NCBI GenBank assembly: GCA_021166775.1
Contig: JAJPEQ010000005.1
Span: 118,911 to 182,910, forward strand
Direction: 5' to 3'
DNA length: 64,000 nucleotides
DNA from: Comamonas sp.
GTDB taxonomy: Bacteria > Pseudomonadota > Gammaproteobacteria > Burkholderiales > Burkholderiaceae_C
Shown here: positions 43,444 to 52,222 of the stretch, piece after piece
Numbering within the stretch: position 1 is the stretch's first letter
Layout of the letters: every line of letters starts with the position of its first letter
Made by a program: the position numbers and the translations under genes
Notes under the pieces: generated by a model
Seen by the model: only the letters and a program-made list of their open reading frames with translations
What the model was told of the DNA's origin: nothing
The model's database searches: none

Positions 43444-44994
43444 TCACCGGGGCACGAACGGCCCCAGCAACGGTACCGCCAGCCGCACGAAGGCGATCAG
43501 GCGTCCGTCCGCCGCGCCCTGCTCCTCGCCTTGGCGCATGGGCGTCACCACGCGCACCAGCGCGCCGTCGGTGCGGTTGCGCAGAATGGCGTCTTCCAGC
43601 AGATACCACTTCATCAGGTATTCGTTGGCGATCGAGCGTCCACGCTGGTCGAACCAGTAGTACACGAGCTGGTGCACATTGTCCTTGGAGATCACCACGC
43701 GCACCACCTCCAGCGGCGAGCCGTCATTGAGCAAGATCTTCTCGTTGCGGATGCCCGAAATCACCCAGCCGCCCCCCGGAATGCAGACCTGCGGCGAGTG
43801 CGGCGAGACACCCTTGCGCTGCGAGGCGTAGTAGGCGGTGTAGAAATTCACCACGTCGCCCTGCTCGTCGCGGTAATCGGCCAGCACGTAATCGTTGAAA
43901 CCCAGCGCCTGCTCGACCTCGATCGACAGCGAGGACTCGGTGGCGCGCCAATTGCCCAGCTCCAGCGGAAACGTGACGAGGCTCGAACGCAGCGGCTTGA
44001 CCTCTTCGCGCCCACCCACCGTGAACGCCGCCACCCAGCCCGCCAGCAGCAGCACCAGCGCCGCCGCGAGCGGGTGCGACCAGCGCGCGCTGTACACCCC
44101 CGACGGCGTGGCCACCGGCGGCAGCGGGATCTGCTGCTGCACTTCCATGATCCCGCGCCGCAGCGTGAAGCGCTCGATCACCCAGATCTCCGCCATCAGG
44201 ATGAGCTGGCACAGGAGAAAGATCACCCAGCCCTCGAAGTAATGCAGAAAGCCATCGGCCATGCCATTGCCCCAGCGCGCCACGAGCACACCCACCATGG
44301 CGATGCGTGCGCTGTTGGTGAGCACCGTGATCGGAATCGCCGAGAAGAACACCAGCGCCCGCCAATGCAGCCTGGCCGGGTAGATGTAAGCCATGAGAAA
44401 GCTCAGGCTGAGCAGCGGGTACAGGTAGCGCAGGCCGCTGCAGGCTTCCACCACCTGCAGCTTGTAGCTGCCCAGATCGATCACGTTGCCTTCGAGGTAG
44501 ACCGCGTAACCGAGCAACCTGAGCAGTCCCACGCCCATGCTCGATGACAGCAGCTGCAGGCGCCATGAAATCTGCGAATCGATGAAATATGGCAGCGGGA
44601 TCGCGAACAGCAAAAACGCGATCGGCATCCACGCCACGCGCAACAGCGACACCCCGCCATAGCACAGCACCAGCCCGACGAGCGCCAGCAAAAAGCCGAA
44701 CTGCACCGCCAGGAACAGCGCCGTCACCTCGCCCAGCACCAGCAGCAGCGCGCTCACCAGGAGCAGCACCAGCCCCCAGCCCGAGGGCGCGCCCCGGCTC
44801 TTTCGGAGTACGTCGCGCCGATACCAGAGCAGAAACAGCGAAATCAGCGGCAGGAAGAAACCGTGGCTGTATTCCTCCTGCCTGTACCAACGGCCCACCA
44901 GCTCGGAAAGCCCGCCCCAGAACGCAGCGATCGCCAGCAGCACGCCGAGGAACAATAACTGCTCATTGCGCGAAAGACGGAAATGGGAAGGCAC
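43444..44994 (-). CDS. Exosortase fused to EpsI (XrtD/XrtB-like)
   Basis: This 516-residue inner-membrane transpeptidase-like enzyme cleaves PEP/VPLPA-CTERM tails. The N-terminal 290 residues are the exosortase, with eight helices and catalytic C185 in VVEACSGLRYLYPL, Arg in LTNSARIAMVG and His in GFLHYFEGW. The C-terminal part (about 310-490) is an EpsI/DUF3485 domain outside the membrane (FPLELGNWRATESSLSI, SHGIRN-type region GGGWVISGIRN). Fused exosortase-EpsI proteins occur in the XrtD (VPLPA-specific) group, which agrees with the PLPGAALL tails of the two targets. EpsA usually accompanies XrtB, so the subtype is uncertain. The start is GTG 44994. It is divergent from galE. Confidence 0.88.
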   Translation of the reverse strand: MPSHFRLSRNEQLLFLGVLLAIAAFWGGLSELVGRWYRQEEYSHGFFLPLISLFLLWYRRDVLRKSRGAPSGWGLVLLLVSALLLVLGEVTALFLAVQFGFLLALVGLVLCYGGVSLLRVAWMPIAFLLFAIPLPYFIDSQISWRLQLLSSSMGVGLLRLLGYAVYLEGNVIDLGSYKLQVVEACSGLRYLYPLLSLSFLMAYIYPARLHWRALVFFSAIPITVLTNSARIAMVGVLVARWGNGMADGFLHYFEGWVIFLLCQLILMAEIWVIERFTLRRGIMEVQQQIPLPPVATPSGVYSARWSHPLAAALVLLLAGWVAAFTVGGREEVKPLRSSLVTFPLELGNWRATESSLSIEVEQALGFNDYVLADYRDEQGDVVNFYTAYYASQRKGVSPHSPQVCIPGGGWVISGIRNEKILLNDGSPLEVVRVVISKDNVHQLVYYWFDQRGRSIANEYLMKWYLLEDAILRNRTDGALVRVVTPMRQGEEQGAADGRLIAFVRLAVPLLGPFVPR

Positions 44995-45140
44995 GTGGCA
45001 AAGGAGGTTCTGCAGGCGATCTGCATGCTAACAGCAGAAACTGAGCGTATCGCACTCATGAAGTTCGCCGCGATAGGCCGATGGGACTATCCCAAACACC
45101 CCGCGCAAAGCATCCGCACCGCTGCAAGCAAAATACCCGC

Positions 45141-46148
45141 ATGAACATCCTCGTCACTGGCGGCGCCGGCTACATCGGCTCGCACACCTGCGTCGAACTG
45201 CTGCAGGCGGGCCACCGCGTCGTCGTCTTCGACAACTTCAGCAACAGCCACCGCGAGGCACTGCACCGCGTGGCGCAGATCACCGGAACCGCCCCCGCGA
45301 TGGTGGAAGGCGACATCCGCGACCAGGCCGCGATCGAGGCCGCGTTGCGCCAGCACCATTGCAGCGCGGTGATCCATTTCGCGGGGCTGAAGGCGGTGGG
45401 CGAATCGGTGGCCGAGCCGCTGGCCTATTACGACAACAACATCATCGGCACGCACCGCCTGCTGCGCGCTATGCAGCGCTGCGGGGTACGCACGCTGGTC
45501 TTCAGCTCATCAGCCACGGTCTACGGCGAGCCTCAATACCTGCCGCTGAACGAATCACATCCGCTCTCGGCCACCAACCCGTATGGCCGCAGCAAGCTCT
45601 TCATCGAAGAGATGCTGCGAGATCTTTTTAATGCACAGCCCGACTGGCGCATCGCCATCCTGCGCTATTTCAACCCGGTAGGCGCGCATGCCAGCGGCCT
45701 GATCGGCGAAGACCCGCAAGGAACGCCCAACAACCTGATGCCTTACGTGGCACAGGTCGCCGTGGGCCGCCGTACCCACCTGAACGTCTGGGGCACCGAC
45801 TACCCCACACCCGACGGCACCGGCGTGCGCGACTACATCCACGTCGTGGACCTGGCGCTGGGCCACCTTCAGGCGCTGCAATGGCTGGCGCAGCCCGGCT
45901 GCACGGCTATCAACCTCGGCACCGGCGTGGGCTACAGCGTGCTGGAGGTGGTGCGCGCCTTCGAAGCGGCAAGCGGCCGCCCCGTGCCCTATGAACTGTC
46001 ACCCCGCCGCACCGGTGATGTGGCCACCTGCTACGCCGATGCCACGCTCGCGCGCGAACGGCTGGGATGGAAGGCCGAACGCACGCTGGCAACAATGTGC
46101 CTGGACCATTGGCGCTGGCAGAGCCAGAACCCGAACGGATACGCGTGA
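45141..46148 (+). CDS. galE: UDP-glucose 4-epimerase
   Basis: GalE interconverts UDP-glucose and UDP-galactose (and possibly the N-acetyl forms), to supply galactose units for the polysaccharide. The 335-residue extended SDR starts [20 protein letters not shown] with GGAGYIG binding NAD. The catalytic pair is Y148 and K152 (NPYGRSKLF), with the Ser in FSSSATVYG. Substrate motifs [12 protein letters not shown] and [15 protein letters not shown] are normal for GalE. It is the only plus-strand gene in this half of the EPS cluster and is divergent from the exosortase. Confidence 0.96.
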   Translation: MNILVTGGAGYIGSHTCVELLQAGHRVVVFDNFSNSHREALHRVAQITGTAPAMVEGDIRDQAAIEAALRQHHCSAVIHFAGLKAVGESVAEPLAYYDNNIIGTHRLLRAMQRCGVRTLVFSSSATVYGEPQYLPLNESHPLSATNPYGRSKLFIEEMLRDLFNAQPDWRIAILRYFNPVGAHASGLIGEDPQGTPNNLMPYVAQVAVGRRTHLNVWGTDYPTPDGTGVRDYIHVVDLALGHLQALQWLAQPGCTAINLGTGVGYSVLEVVRAFEAASGRPVPYELSPRRTGDVATCYADATLARERLGWKAERTLATMCLDHWRWQSQNPNGYA

Positions 46149-46181
46149 GGCGCCCTGCGCGCGCGGCCGATCGGCGGGCGC

Positions 46182-46320
46182 TCAGCGGTGCGGCACCTCA
46201 GCCATCGGGCAGAAGCCGTCTTCAAGCCGCACAATATCGTCCTCGCCCAGGTAGCTGTTCGACTGCACCTCGATGATCTCCAGCGGCACCACCCGCGCGT
46301 GCAGGCGCACAGGATGGCGG
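46182..46320 (-). pseudogene. manC: C-terminal remnant of a ManC-type mannose-1-phosphate guanylyltransferase/mannose-6-phosphate isomerase
   Basis: On the minus strand an open stretch of about 35 codons reads VVPLEIIEVQSNSYLGEDDI then VRLEDGFCP, ending at TGA 46182-46184. This matches the conserved cupin C-terminus of ManC/AlgA/XanB (LIEVQSGSYLGEDDIVRFED). Upstream the same frame is closed by TGA at about 46338-46340, and no start or rest of the about 470-residue gene exists. The adjacent sequence is taken by galE and the WecG-family gene. It is a decayed fragment left by deletion or recombination, not a working gene. It suggests the ancestral cluster made GDP-mannose. Confidence 0.8.
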
Positions 46321-46420
46321 GAGCAAGGGGTGGATTTTCAGCAGTCCTGTGCGGATCAATCGGCCCTGCGAGTGACAAAGCAGGCGGGCCATCGTGCCGC
46401 ACACTCGCACGGTGCGCGGC

Positions 46421-47224
46421 TCACCGCCCTCCCGCTTTGCGCACCAGAGCGCGCAGCATCAGCTTGAGCAACACCACGCCATCGGCCACATAGCGGCGAT
46501 AGAGCGCGGGCTCCTGGCGTATGCGCCACAGCCACTCCAATCCCCAGCGCTGCCAAGCCATGGGCGCACGCTCCACGGTACCGGCAACGAAGTTCACCAC
46601 CGCCCCCAGATGGCTCACCACCGGCACGCTGAGCTGGTCGAGGTTGTGCATGATCCAGGCCTGCCCCTTCCTGGCACCGAGGGCCACCACCAGGAAATCC
46701 GCGCCGCTGGCGTTGATGGCATCGATCACCGCCGGCGCCGACATTTCCTCGACCGTACCAAAGCCCGGACTATGCGCACCCACGCCGCGCATGTGCCTGC
46801 CTTCGGCGTTCAATGCATCACAGGCCTTTTGCGCCACGCCCGGCGGGCCACCAAAAAAATACACCTTGATGGGCCGCCCCAGCAGCGCCTGCCCCTCGCC
46901 CGCGCGCAGGTGCTCGAACAGCGTCGAGCCCGCCACCCGCTCGGGCAGCGGCGTGCCCTGCAGACGCGCCAGCCACAGCACCGGCATGCCGTCGGCCACG
47001 CTGAGGTCGCTGGCCAGCACCGACGCGCGAAAAGCCGCGTCGCTTTGCGCCGCCACGACGAAGTTCAGGTTGGGCGTGGAAAGAAACAGGCGCTGCTGCC
47101 GCGCCATCGCCGTGCACACCCGTTGCACGGCACCCGCCGTGTCCACGGCGTCGAACGGCAGCCCGGCCACCGTCACCCGCGCGAGGCTGGCGCCCGCATT
47201 CATTTGCGCTGCGTGCGCACCCAT
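46421..47224 (-). CDS. WecG/TagA/CpsF-family glycosyltransferase (GT26)
   Basis: This 267-residue cytosolic GT26 enzyme probably adds the second sugar to the lipid-linked repeat unit. Family motifs are AGLPFDAVDTAG, LFLSTPNLNFVVAAQ, LSVADGMPVLWLAR, VYFFGGPPGVAQKACDAL and GARKGQAWIMHNLDQL. The C-terminus with ERAPMAWQRWGLEWLWRIRQ is diagnostic. ATG 47224 has AAGG eight bases upstream and overlaps the preceding GT2 gene by 25 bp. The ATG at 47203, seven codons in, overlaps that stop as ATGA and is a serious alternative. It is the last gene of the minus-strand run that starts near 57.8 kb. Confidence 0.93.
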   Translation of the reverse strand: MGAHAAQMNAGASLARVTVAGLPFDAVDTAGAVQRVCTAMARQQRLFLSTPNLNFVVAAQSDAAFRASVLASDLSVADGMPVLWLARLQGTPLPERVAGSTLFEHLRAGEGQALLGRPIKVYFFGGPPGVAQKACDALNAEGRHMRGVGAHSPGFGTVEEMSAPAVIDAINASGADFLVVALGARKGQAWIMHNLDQLSVPVVSHLGAVVNFVAGTVERAPMAWQRWGLEWLWRIRQEPALYRRYVADGVVLLKLMLRALVRKAGGR

Positions 47225-48408
47225 TCTTTTTGCCTTTTGAACCAATAGCCAAGGTACAGCGGCAGCTTGGAGAGCACATACCACGGCACCACCAGCAGAT
47301 CGCGCGCCGAGACCACCGCACGCCCCCAGCCCCACCATGCCGCCAGGATGCTTGCCGCCAGCAGCGCCAGACACGCCAGCGCGAGCGTGAGTAGGGCAAC
47401 GCCCCCTCCCAAGAATACGGCAAGCAAGGCCAACGCATTCCCCACCACCAGCAGCAGCACCAGCAACGCCAGCGGCGGCACTGCCAAATCCAGCGCCAGC
47501 GCCAGCAGGCGCCGATCGCGCCGCGCGATGGCCTGCCCCAGCAGGCGCGGCACGTGGCGCGCGATCATGCCCAGGTGACCGTGCTCCCAGCGGCGACGCT
47601 GGCTTTGCATGGCGGGGGCCGCCTCGGGGAATTCGCTGCTGACCAGCACCTGCGGGCAAAACAGCGGCGGCGTGCCCGCCAGGGCCAGCGCAATGCCCAG
47701 CTGCATGTCTTCCACCAGCTCGCCACTGGCCAAGGGCATCTGCTGTGCCATGGCCCAGGGAAAGGCCATGCCGGTCCCCATCAACTGGCACGGCCAAGCC
47801 ATTGCAAGCGCGCCCAGCGGGCGCACCCAATTTTTGACTCGCCAGGCAAAAGCCGCCACACGCAGCTTCAAGCCCGCACTCGCGGGCGCATGCATCAGGT
47901 ACAGCGCCTGCACCGGTCTGCCCTGCGCCAGCGCCAGCCGTGCCAAGCCGTGCAGCCCGCCTGCGGTGGCCACGGTGCAGTCGGCATCAACAATCAAGAG
48001 CGCATCGGGCGCCTGCGCCAGCGTGGCCAGATACCGCGCACCATGGTCCAGCGCATAACCCTTGCCACGGTGCTGCGCATCAAAACGTTCGATCACATGC
48101 GCACCCGCTTCACGCGCGATGCACGCGGTGTCGTCACTGCAGTTGTCGGCGACGACACAAAGGACGTCTTGCGGCGTCAGCGCGTCGCGCAATTTTCGCA
48201 CCGTCTGGCCGATCACCACCGCTTCGTCATGCGCGGGCACGAGCACCGCGATTCGGGGCGCGGAACCCGCAGGCACATCCGGCATCCGCATCGGCAGGCC
48301 ATCCGCGCGCCGGGGCCATGCGGCCCACACCTGCAGCGCAAGCACCAGCACGGGCACACCCAGCAGCAGCAAGGCAGCCCACAACAAAACCACCAGCCAG
48401 CTCATCAT
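47200..48408 (-). CDS. Membrane-bound GT2 glycosyltransferase
   Basis: This 402-residue enzyme has an N-terminal helix (LVVLLWAALLLLGVPVLVLA), a GT-A domain with PRIAVLVPAHDEAVVIG, the metal-binding DAD-type motif LLIVDADCTVAT, the acceptor-site ED in SGELVEDMQLGIAL and the QRRRW motif (MQSQRRRWEHGH). C-terminal helices follow. The D-DxD-ED-QxxRW set marks the cellulose-synthase-like branch of GT2, as in HasA or BcsA-like proteins, although short ones of this size usually add single residues. It overlaps the GT4 gene upstream by 4 bp. Confidence 0.9.
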   Translation of the reverse strand: MMSWLVVLLWAALLLLGVPVLVLALQVWAAWPRRADGLPMRMPDVPAGSAPRIAVLVPAHDEAVVIGQTVRKLRDALTPQDVLCVVADNCSDDTACIAREAGAHVIERFDAQHRGKGYALDHGARYLATLAQAPDALLIVDADCTVATAGGLHGLARLALAQGRPVQALYLMHAPASAGLKLRVAAFAWRVKNWVRPLGALAMAWPCQLMGTGMAFPWAMAQQMPLASGELVEDMQLGIALALAGTPPLFCPQVLVSSEFPEAAPAMQSQRRRWEHGHLGMIARHVPRLLGQAIARRDRRLLALALDLAVPPLALLVLLLVVGNALALLAVFLGGGVALLTLALACLALLAASILAAWWGWGRAVVSARDLLVVPWYVLSKLPLYLGYWFKRQKEWVRTQRK

Positions 48409-49631
48409 CCACGCACCTGTGCACCCACGTACTGGGTAAACAACGCGTGCAGCTTGGCCGCTTCGGTATCCACGTCGTGGCGCGCCAAAACGCGCTCGCG
48501 CGCCGCGTCTCCCATGGCTTGCAACTCACCGGTAGGCGCGGCCAGGCAAGCCTGCATCGCATCGGCCAAGGCATCCACATCCCCCGGCGGGAACAGCCAG
48601 CCGGTGCGCCCCGGCTGCACCAGCTCGGGAATGCCGGCCACACAGGTGCTGAGCACCGGACGGCGCAGCGCCATCGCCTCCATGATCACCACGGGCAGTC
48701 CCTCGATAAAGCTCGATAGCACCATCGCACGGGCGGCGAGCAACTCCTCACGCACTTGCGCAGACGCGATCCAGCCGGTGATGCGTACCTGCGCCTGCAG
48801 CCCCAGACGCGCGATCTCTGCCTCGACCATGTCGCGCATCTCGCCATCGCCCGCCAGCACCAGCTCACAACCCATGCCGCGCGCCTTGAGCAGCGCCAGC
48901 GCCTGCACCAGCAGCAATTGGCCCTTTTGCTCGCACAAGCGCCCCACGCAAACCAGGCGTGCCGCTGCAGGCACGGGCTGCGCGGGCACCCGATGAAACG
49001 CCTGATCGACACCGCAATGCACCACCTGCACCTTGGGCCATTCGGACACCGGCAGCCAGCGATAGAGCTGACTGCGCCCGAACGAGCTGATCGCCACGAC
49101 GAAGCGCGCGCGCCGCATCTTCTCGCCCAAGTGCAGCGCCTGAGGCTTGTCAAACTCTTCGGACCCATGCACGGTAAAACTGTAGCCCGGCCCGCCGAGC
49201 GCATGCGCCAGCATCACCACCTCGGCCGAATTGGTACCAAAGTGCGCGTGCACATGCTGCACGCCAGCATCAACCAGCCACAGGTAAAGCTGGCAGGCCT
49301 CTGCCAGATACACCAGATGCAAGGGCAAAGGCCGGTCCGCGCGCCAACCCGTGCGCAGCGCCAACATGAAAGCGCGGCCCCAGCATCGTGGGCGCGTCAT
49401 CGCCACACGCACGTTTGCCCGCGCCAAACCCATCAAGCCCTCACGCAAGAGGTAACGCACACGCGGCTGTTCGGCCGCATCTTCGGGGTCGGCCACAGCA
49501 TCGCCCCACCCGCGCAGCGCATAACGCTGCACTTGCATGCCCTGGCGCTCAAGCGCCAGGATTTCACGGCGGATGAAGCTGTGGCTGACCTTGGGGTATT
49601 GGTTGATGAAGTAGGCGATGCGCAAGGACAT
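48405..49631 (-). CDS. GT4 glycosyltransferase (colanic acid WcaL/AmsK-like)
   Basis: This 408-residue GT-B enzyme starts MSLRIAYFINQYPKVSHSFI, the usual start of WcaL/AmsK-like proteins of colanic acid and amylovoran synthesis. The nucleotide-sugar site contains VGRLCEQKGQLLLVQALALL and the EX7E motif SSFIEGLPVVIMEAMA. The acceptor side has HVHAHFGTNSAEVVMLAHAL. It lies 5 bases after the next gene upstream and overlaps the GT2 gene downstream. Its sugar specificity is unknown; galactose or mannose is typical for the branch. Confidence 0.9.
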   Translation of the reverse strand: MSLRIAYFINQYPKVSHSFIRREILALERQGMQVQRYALRGWGDAVADPEDAAEQPRVRYLLREGLMGLARANVRVAMTRPRCWGRAFMLALRTGWRADRPLPLHLVYLAEACQLYLWLVDAGVQHVHAHFGTNSAEVVMLAHALGGPGYSFTVHGSEEFDKPQALHLGEKMRRARFVVAISSFGRSQLYRWLPVSEWPKVQVVHCGVDQAFHRVPAQPVPAAARLVCVGRLCEQKGQLLLVQALALLKARGMGCELVLAGDGEMRDMVEAEIARLGLQAQVRITGWIASAQVREELLAARAMVLSSFIEGLPVVIMEAMALRRPVLSTCVAGIPELVQPGRTGWLFPPGDVDALADAMQACLAAPTGELQAMGDAARERVLARHDVDTEAAKLHALFTQYVGAQVRG

Positions 49632-49636
49632 GGTAA

Positions 49637-50662
49637 CTATCGTGAACGGTTCAACACATCACGTTCAATGAACGCATCAACAAGCTCGGCCCAGTGCCGC
49701 CGATCATGAATGGCCAGCTCGGCCGCTTTCTGTGACTGCGCGAGGGCGCGCAGGCTGGCAGCTTCTTCATACAGGCGCCGCGCCAAATCAGCAAACCCCG
49801 CCACATCGCCGGGGTCGCACTGCAGCACGGCAGCCCTTCCCTCAACATACTCTCGCGTGGCGTGGGCACGAGTCGTCGCCAGCGGCAGACCGAGCAGCTT
49901 GGCGCTCACCAGCGTGATCTGGCCACAGCAGGTCTCACGGGTCAGCAGCGGCACCATCACACCGCGACTGCCATTCGCGATCGCCCAGGTCTGCGCCAGC
50001 GAAATATTGGTGAGCACGGTGACGTTGTCGGGAACCTCCAAACCCACCAGACTTTGCGGGCGCGCAACCACCACTACTCTCATTGCCGAACCCAGCCTGC
50101 GCGCCACCTGCATCAGCAACGCGAAATCCCGCCCTTCGCCACCAATGGCGCACAGGTAGGGCCTGACATCATTCAAGCCCGTGTCGGCCTGCACCGGCGG
50201 CGGTCCTTGCGTCCAGATCACCGGCTGAAAGCGCTCGCGCTCGATCCCGAAGTGCTCGGAATACAGCTCGTGTTCATAACGAGAGAAAACCACCATCTTG
50301 TCCACACGCCGCAACGCCCCTTGAAGATACTGCAGGCGCCTGCCCGTCGGCAGCCGCGTGAAATTGAAGGCAAAACCCAGATGTGGCACATCACCGCGCA
50401 GACGCAGCAGATGGGCCACTGCCGCGGTCATCAAAGGCAGATGCGAAATGACAAAACTACGCGGCCCGGCACGCAGCGCCGCTTGCGCAGCAGCGCGGTA
50501 GCGCGAGAGCCGCACGCCCCGGATGCTGCGCTCCAACGCATTGGCCGGCTGCCCGCTCAAACCCACCCAACGCAGCGCATGGCGCGTTTGCAACTGCGTG
50601 AACGCGTCATCGGCCGGGCTCAGATCGGGCACGTTGATGGCGGTCAGCACGGCATTGGCCAT
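49637..50662 (-). CDS. Putative GT-B glycosyltransferase
   Basis: This 341-residue protein lacks a signal peptide. The N-terminal half holds the acceptor-like fold (RSFVISHLPLMTAAVAHLLR). The C-terminal half resembles a GT4/GT1-type donor domain: YLCAIGGEGRDFALLMQVAR, VPDNVTVLTNISLAQTWAIA and LVSAKLLGLPLATTRAHATR, where a Glu would be expected. The classical EX7E motif is not clear, so activity is less certain than for its neighbours. It lies 3 bases from the GT2 gene upstream. Context, between glycosyltransferases, is the main support. Confidence 0.7.
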   Translation of the reverse strand: MANAVLTAINVPDLSPADDAFTQLQTRHALRWVGLSGQPANALERSIRGVRLSRYRAAAQAALRAGPRSFVISHLPLMTAAVAHLLRLRGDVPHLGFAFNFTRLPTGRRLQYLQGALRRVDKMVVFSRYEHELYSEHFGIERERFQPVIWTQGPPPVQADTGLNDVRPYLCAIGGEGRDFALLMQVARRLGSAMRVVVVARPQSLVGLEVPDNVTVLTNISLAQTWAIANGSRGVMVPLLTRETCCGQITLVSAKLLGLPLATTRAHATREYVEGRAAVLQCDPGDVAGFADLARRLYEEAASLRALAQSQKAAELAIHDRRHWAELVDAFIERDVLNRSR

Positions 50663-50665
50663 GGT

Positions 50666-51643
50666 TTACTTGTATTCAATGAGCGTTTGGCGCTGACGCA
50701 TCAGGTGCTTGAAAACAAACTTCAGCACGCCCCAGCCTTCGGCAAACTTTCCCAGCACCAGGAAAAAAGCGCGTGCCGCGTCTTTTTGCCGCACGTACAG
50801 ACGCAGTACCTGCAATGGATAAACCAGCCACAACAGCAGCGCTGGCGCGCCCCACCAGAACATGGCCGCCACGATCAATACAGGCAGGGCAATCCCCCAC
50901 AGCACCGCGCGCCGCGTCTCGGCCACCCAATGCCGCTCTTTTCCTCGCCCATGCAGCCAGGCCCCCTGCGCAAAACCAAAGCCGCCGCGCACGCTGCGCC
51001 GCCACCACTGGCGCCAGTGCGTCATGGCCGCATCATGCAGCGCCATGTCGTGATCAAGCCGCCATATCTTCCAGCCCGCAGCGCGCAGACGCAGGCACAG
51101 TTCGGGTTCCTCGCCGGCAATCAGGTCTTCGCGAAAACCGTCCACCGCGCTGAACGCCGCCGCGCGCATCAGGGCAATGCCGCCACACGCCTTGGCTTCG
51201 CCCACCGGCGTGTTCCACTCCGCATCGCACAGCCGGTTATAGACGGACCGCTCGGGATGGCGCTCGCGCAGACGGCCGCTCACCACCGCATAGGCCACAT
51301 GCTGCTCCAGAAATGCCTGCCCCGCCTGAGGCCAGTCTGGCAGTACCTCGCAATCACCGTCAACGAACTGCACGAATTGCACCGCCGGTTCGCGTGACAG
51401 CAAGGCATGAAACCCTGCATTGCGCGCGCGCGCCGCCGTAAATGGCACGTTCATGTCCAGGGGCACCACCACCGCACCCACGTTGCGCGCCAGCGCCACG
51501 GAATCATCGGTGGAACCCGAATCGACGTACACCACGGTGTCGCCTGCACCGACGACGGACCGCAAACACACCCGCAGCCGCTCGCCCTCATTGCGGCCGA
51601 TGACTACGATTCCAATAGCTGATGGCGCTTTATTCATGGGCAT
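50666..51643 (-). CDS. GT2 glycosyltransferase with C-terminal membrane segment
   Basis: This 325-residue enzyme has a GT-A domain (GIVVIGRNEGERLRVCLRSV, TVVYVDSGSTDDSVALARNV, FVQFVDGDCEVLPDW) and a conserved acidic motif in VDGFREDLIAGEEPELCLRL. C-terminal hydrophobic helices (VLWGIALPVLIVAAMFWWGA) anchor it to the membrane. ATG 51643 overlaps the preceding acyltransferase stop by 14 bp. The overlap region is itself a copy of the dispersed ATAGCTG repeat. Sugar specificity is unknown. Confidence 0.9.
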   Translation of the reverse strand: MPMNKAPSAIGIVVIGRNEGERLRVCLRSVVGAGDTVVYVDSGSTDDSVALARNVGAVVVPLDMNVPFTAARARNAGFHALLSREPAVQFVQFVDGDCEVLPDWPQAGQAFLEQHVAYAVVSGRLRERHPERSVYNRLCDAEWNTPVGEAKACGGIALMRAAAFSAVDGFREDLIAGEEPELCLRLRAAGWKIWRLDHDMALHDAAMTHWRQWWRRSVRGGFGFAQGAWLHGRGKERHWVAETRRAVLWGIALPVLIVAAMFWWGAPALLLWLVYPLQVLRLYVRQKDAARAFFLVLGKFAEGWGVLKFVFKHLMRQRQTLIEYK

Positions 51644-51660
51644 CAGGGCTAAGAATTCTT
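51611..51660 (-). repeat. Dispersed ATAGCTG-family repeat copy at a gene junction
   Basis: The sequence CAATAGCTGATGGCGCTTTA lies at the overlap between the acyltransferase stop and the GT2 start, and continues into GGGCTAAGAATTCTT. Its core matches the copy at 15118. Confidence 0.65.
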
Positions 51661-52145
51661 GCAGGAATACCGACCACCACAGCACCCGGCGGCACGTCCT
51701 GCAGTACCACGGCATTGGCGCCAACCACCGCATGTGCGCCCACGGTGATGCCCCCCAGCAGCTTGGCGCCCGCACCCACGTCCACGTGCCCCTGCAGCAC
51801 CGGCGCGCGCCCGTCGCCACGCGTGCCCAGCGTGACTTGCTGAAAGATCAGGCAATTGGGGCCAATGCGCGCGTCCGGATGGATCACCACGCCATTGGGG
51901 TGCGGCAGCAGCAGCCCACCGCCGATCTGCGCGTTCAGCGGAATGTCAGCGCCGCTCACCGCGCTCCAGAAACGATGACGCAACACGGCCAGGCGTTTGA
52001 AAAAGAGTGCGAACGCACCAGACTCCTGCGCATGACGCTGGTAGTCGCGCAAGCTCGCGAGCAGGCGCTTGCCCGGGTTCCATTCTCCCTGCCGCAGAGC
52101 CTCCCGCGACCAATCTGCGACGCTATCGCTGATCGGCTCAATCAC
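51630..52145 (-). CDS. Serine acetyltransferase-like hexapeptide-repeat acyltransferase
   Basis: This is a 171-residue left-handed beta-helix acetyltransferase. A short N-terminal helical part (SVADWSREALRQGEWNPGKR) resembles the CysE-like enzymes found in EPS clusters. Hexapeptide repeats follow: GADIPLNAQIGGGLLLPHPN, GVVIHPDARIGPNCLIFQQV and GHVDVGAGAKLLGGITVGAH. It probably O-acetylates the polymer and is not for cysteine synthesis. I chose GTG 52145 (AAGG seven bases upstream). A GTG at 52181 is an alternative 12 codons longer without a ribosome binding site. Confidence 0.85.
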   Translation of the reverse strand: MIEPISDSVADWSREALRQGEWNPGKRLLASLRDYQRHAQESGAFALFFKRLAVLRHRFWSAVSGADIPLNAQIGGGLLLPHPNGVVIHPDARIGPNCLIFQQVTLGTRGDGRAPVLQGHVDVGAGAKLLGGITVGAHAVVGANAVVLQDVPPGAVVVGIPARILSPDAHE

Positions 52146-52222
52146 GTGAACACCTTGCGCACGCCAGCCGCCGGTGTGCACGCCCGGGCACTGCCTGCCA
52201 TCGCATTGAATCAGTCACACGT

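Noticed and set aside
51630..52145. CysE for cysteine biosynthesis
   Set aside because: The protein lacks the full-length CysE N-terminal domain and sits within overlapping glycosyltransferase genes, so polymer O-acetylation is more likely.
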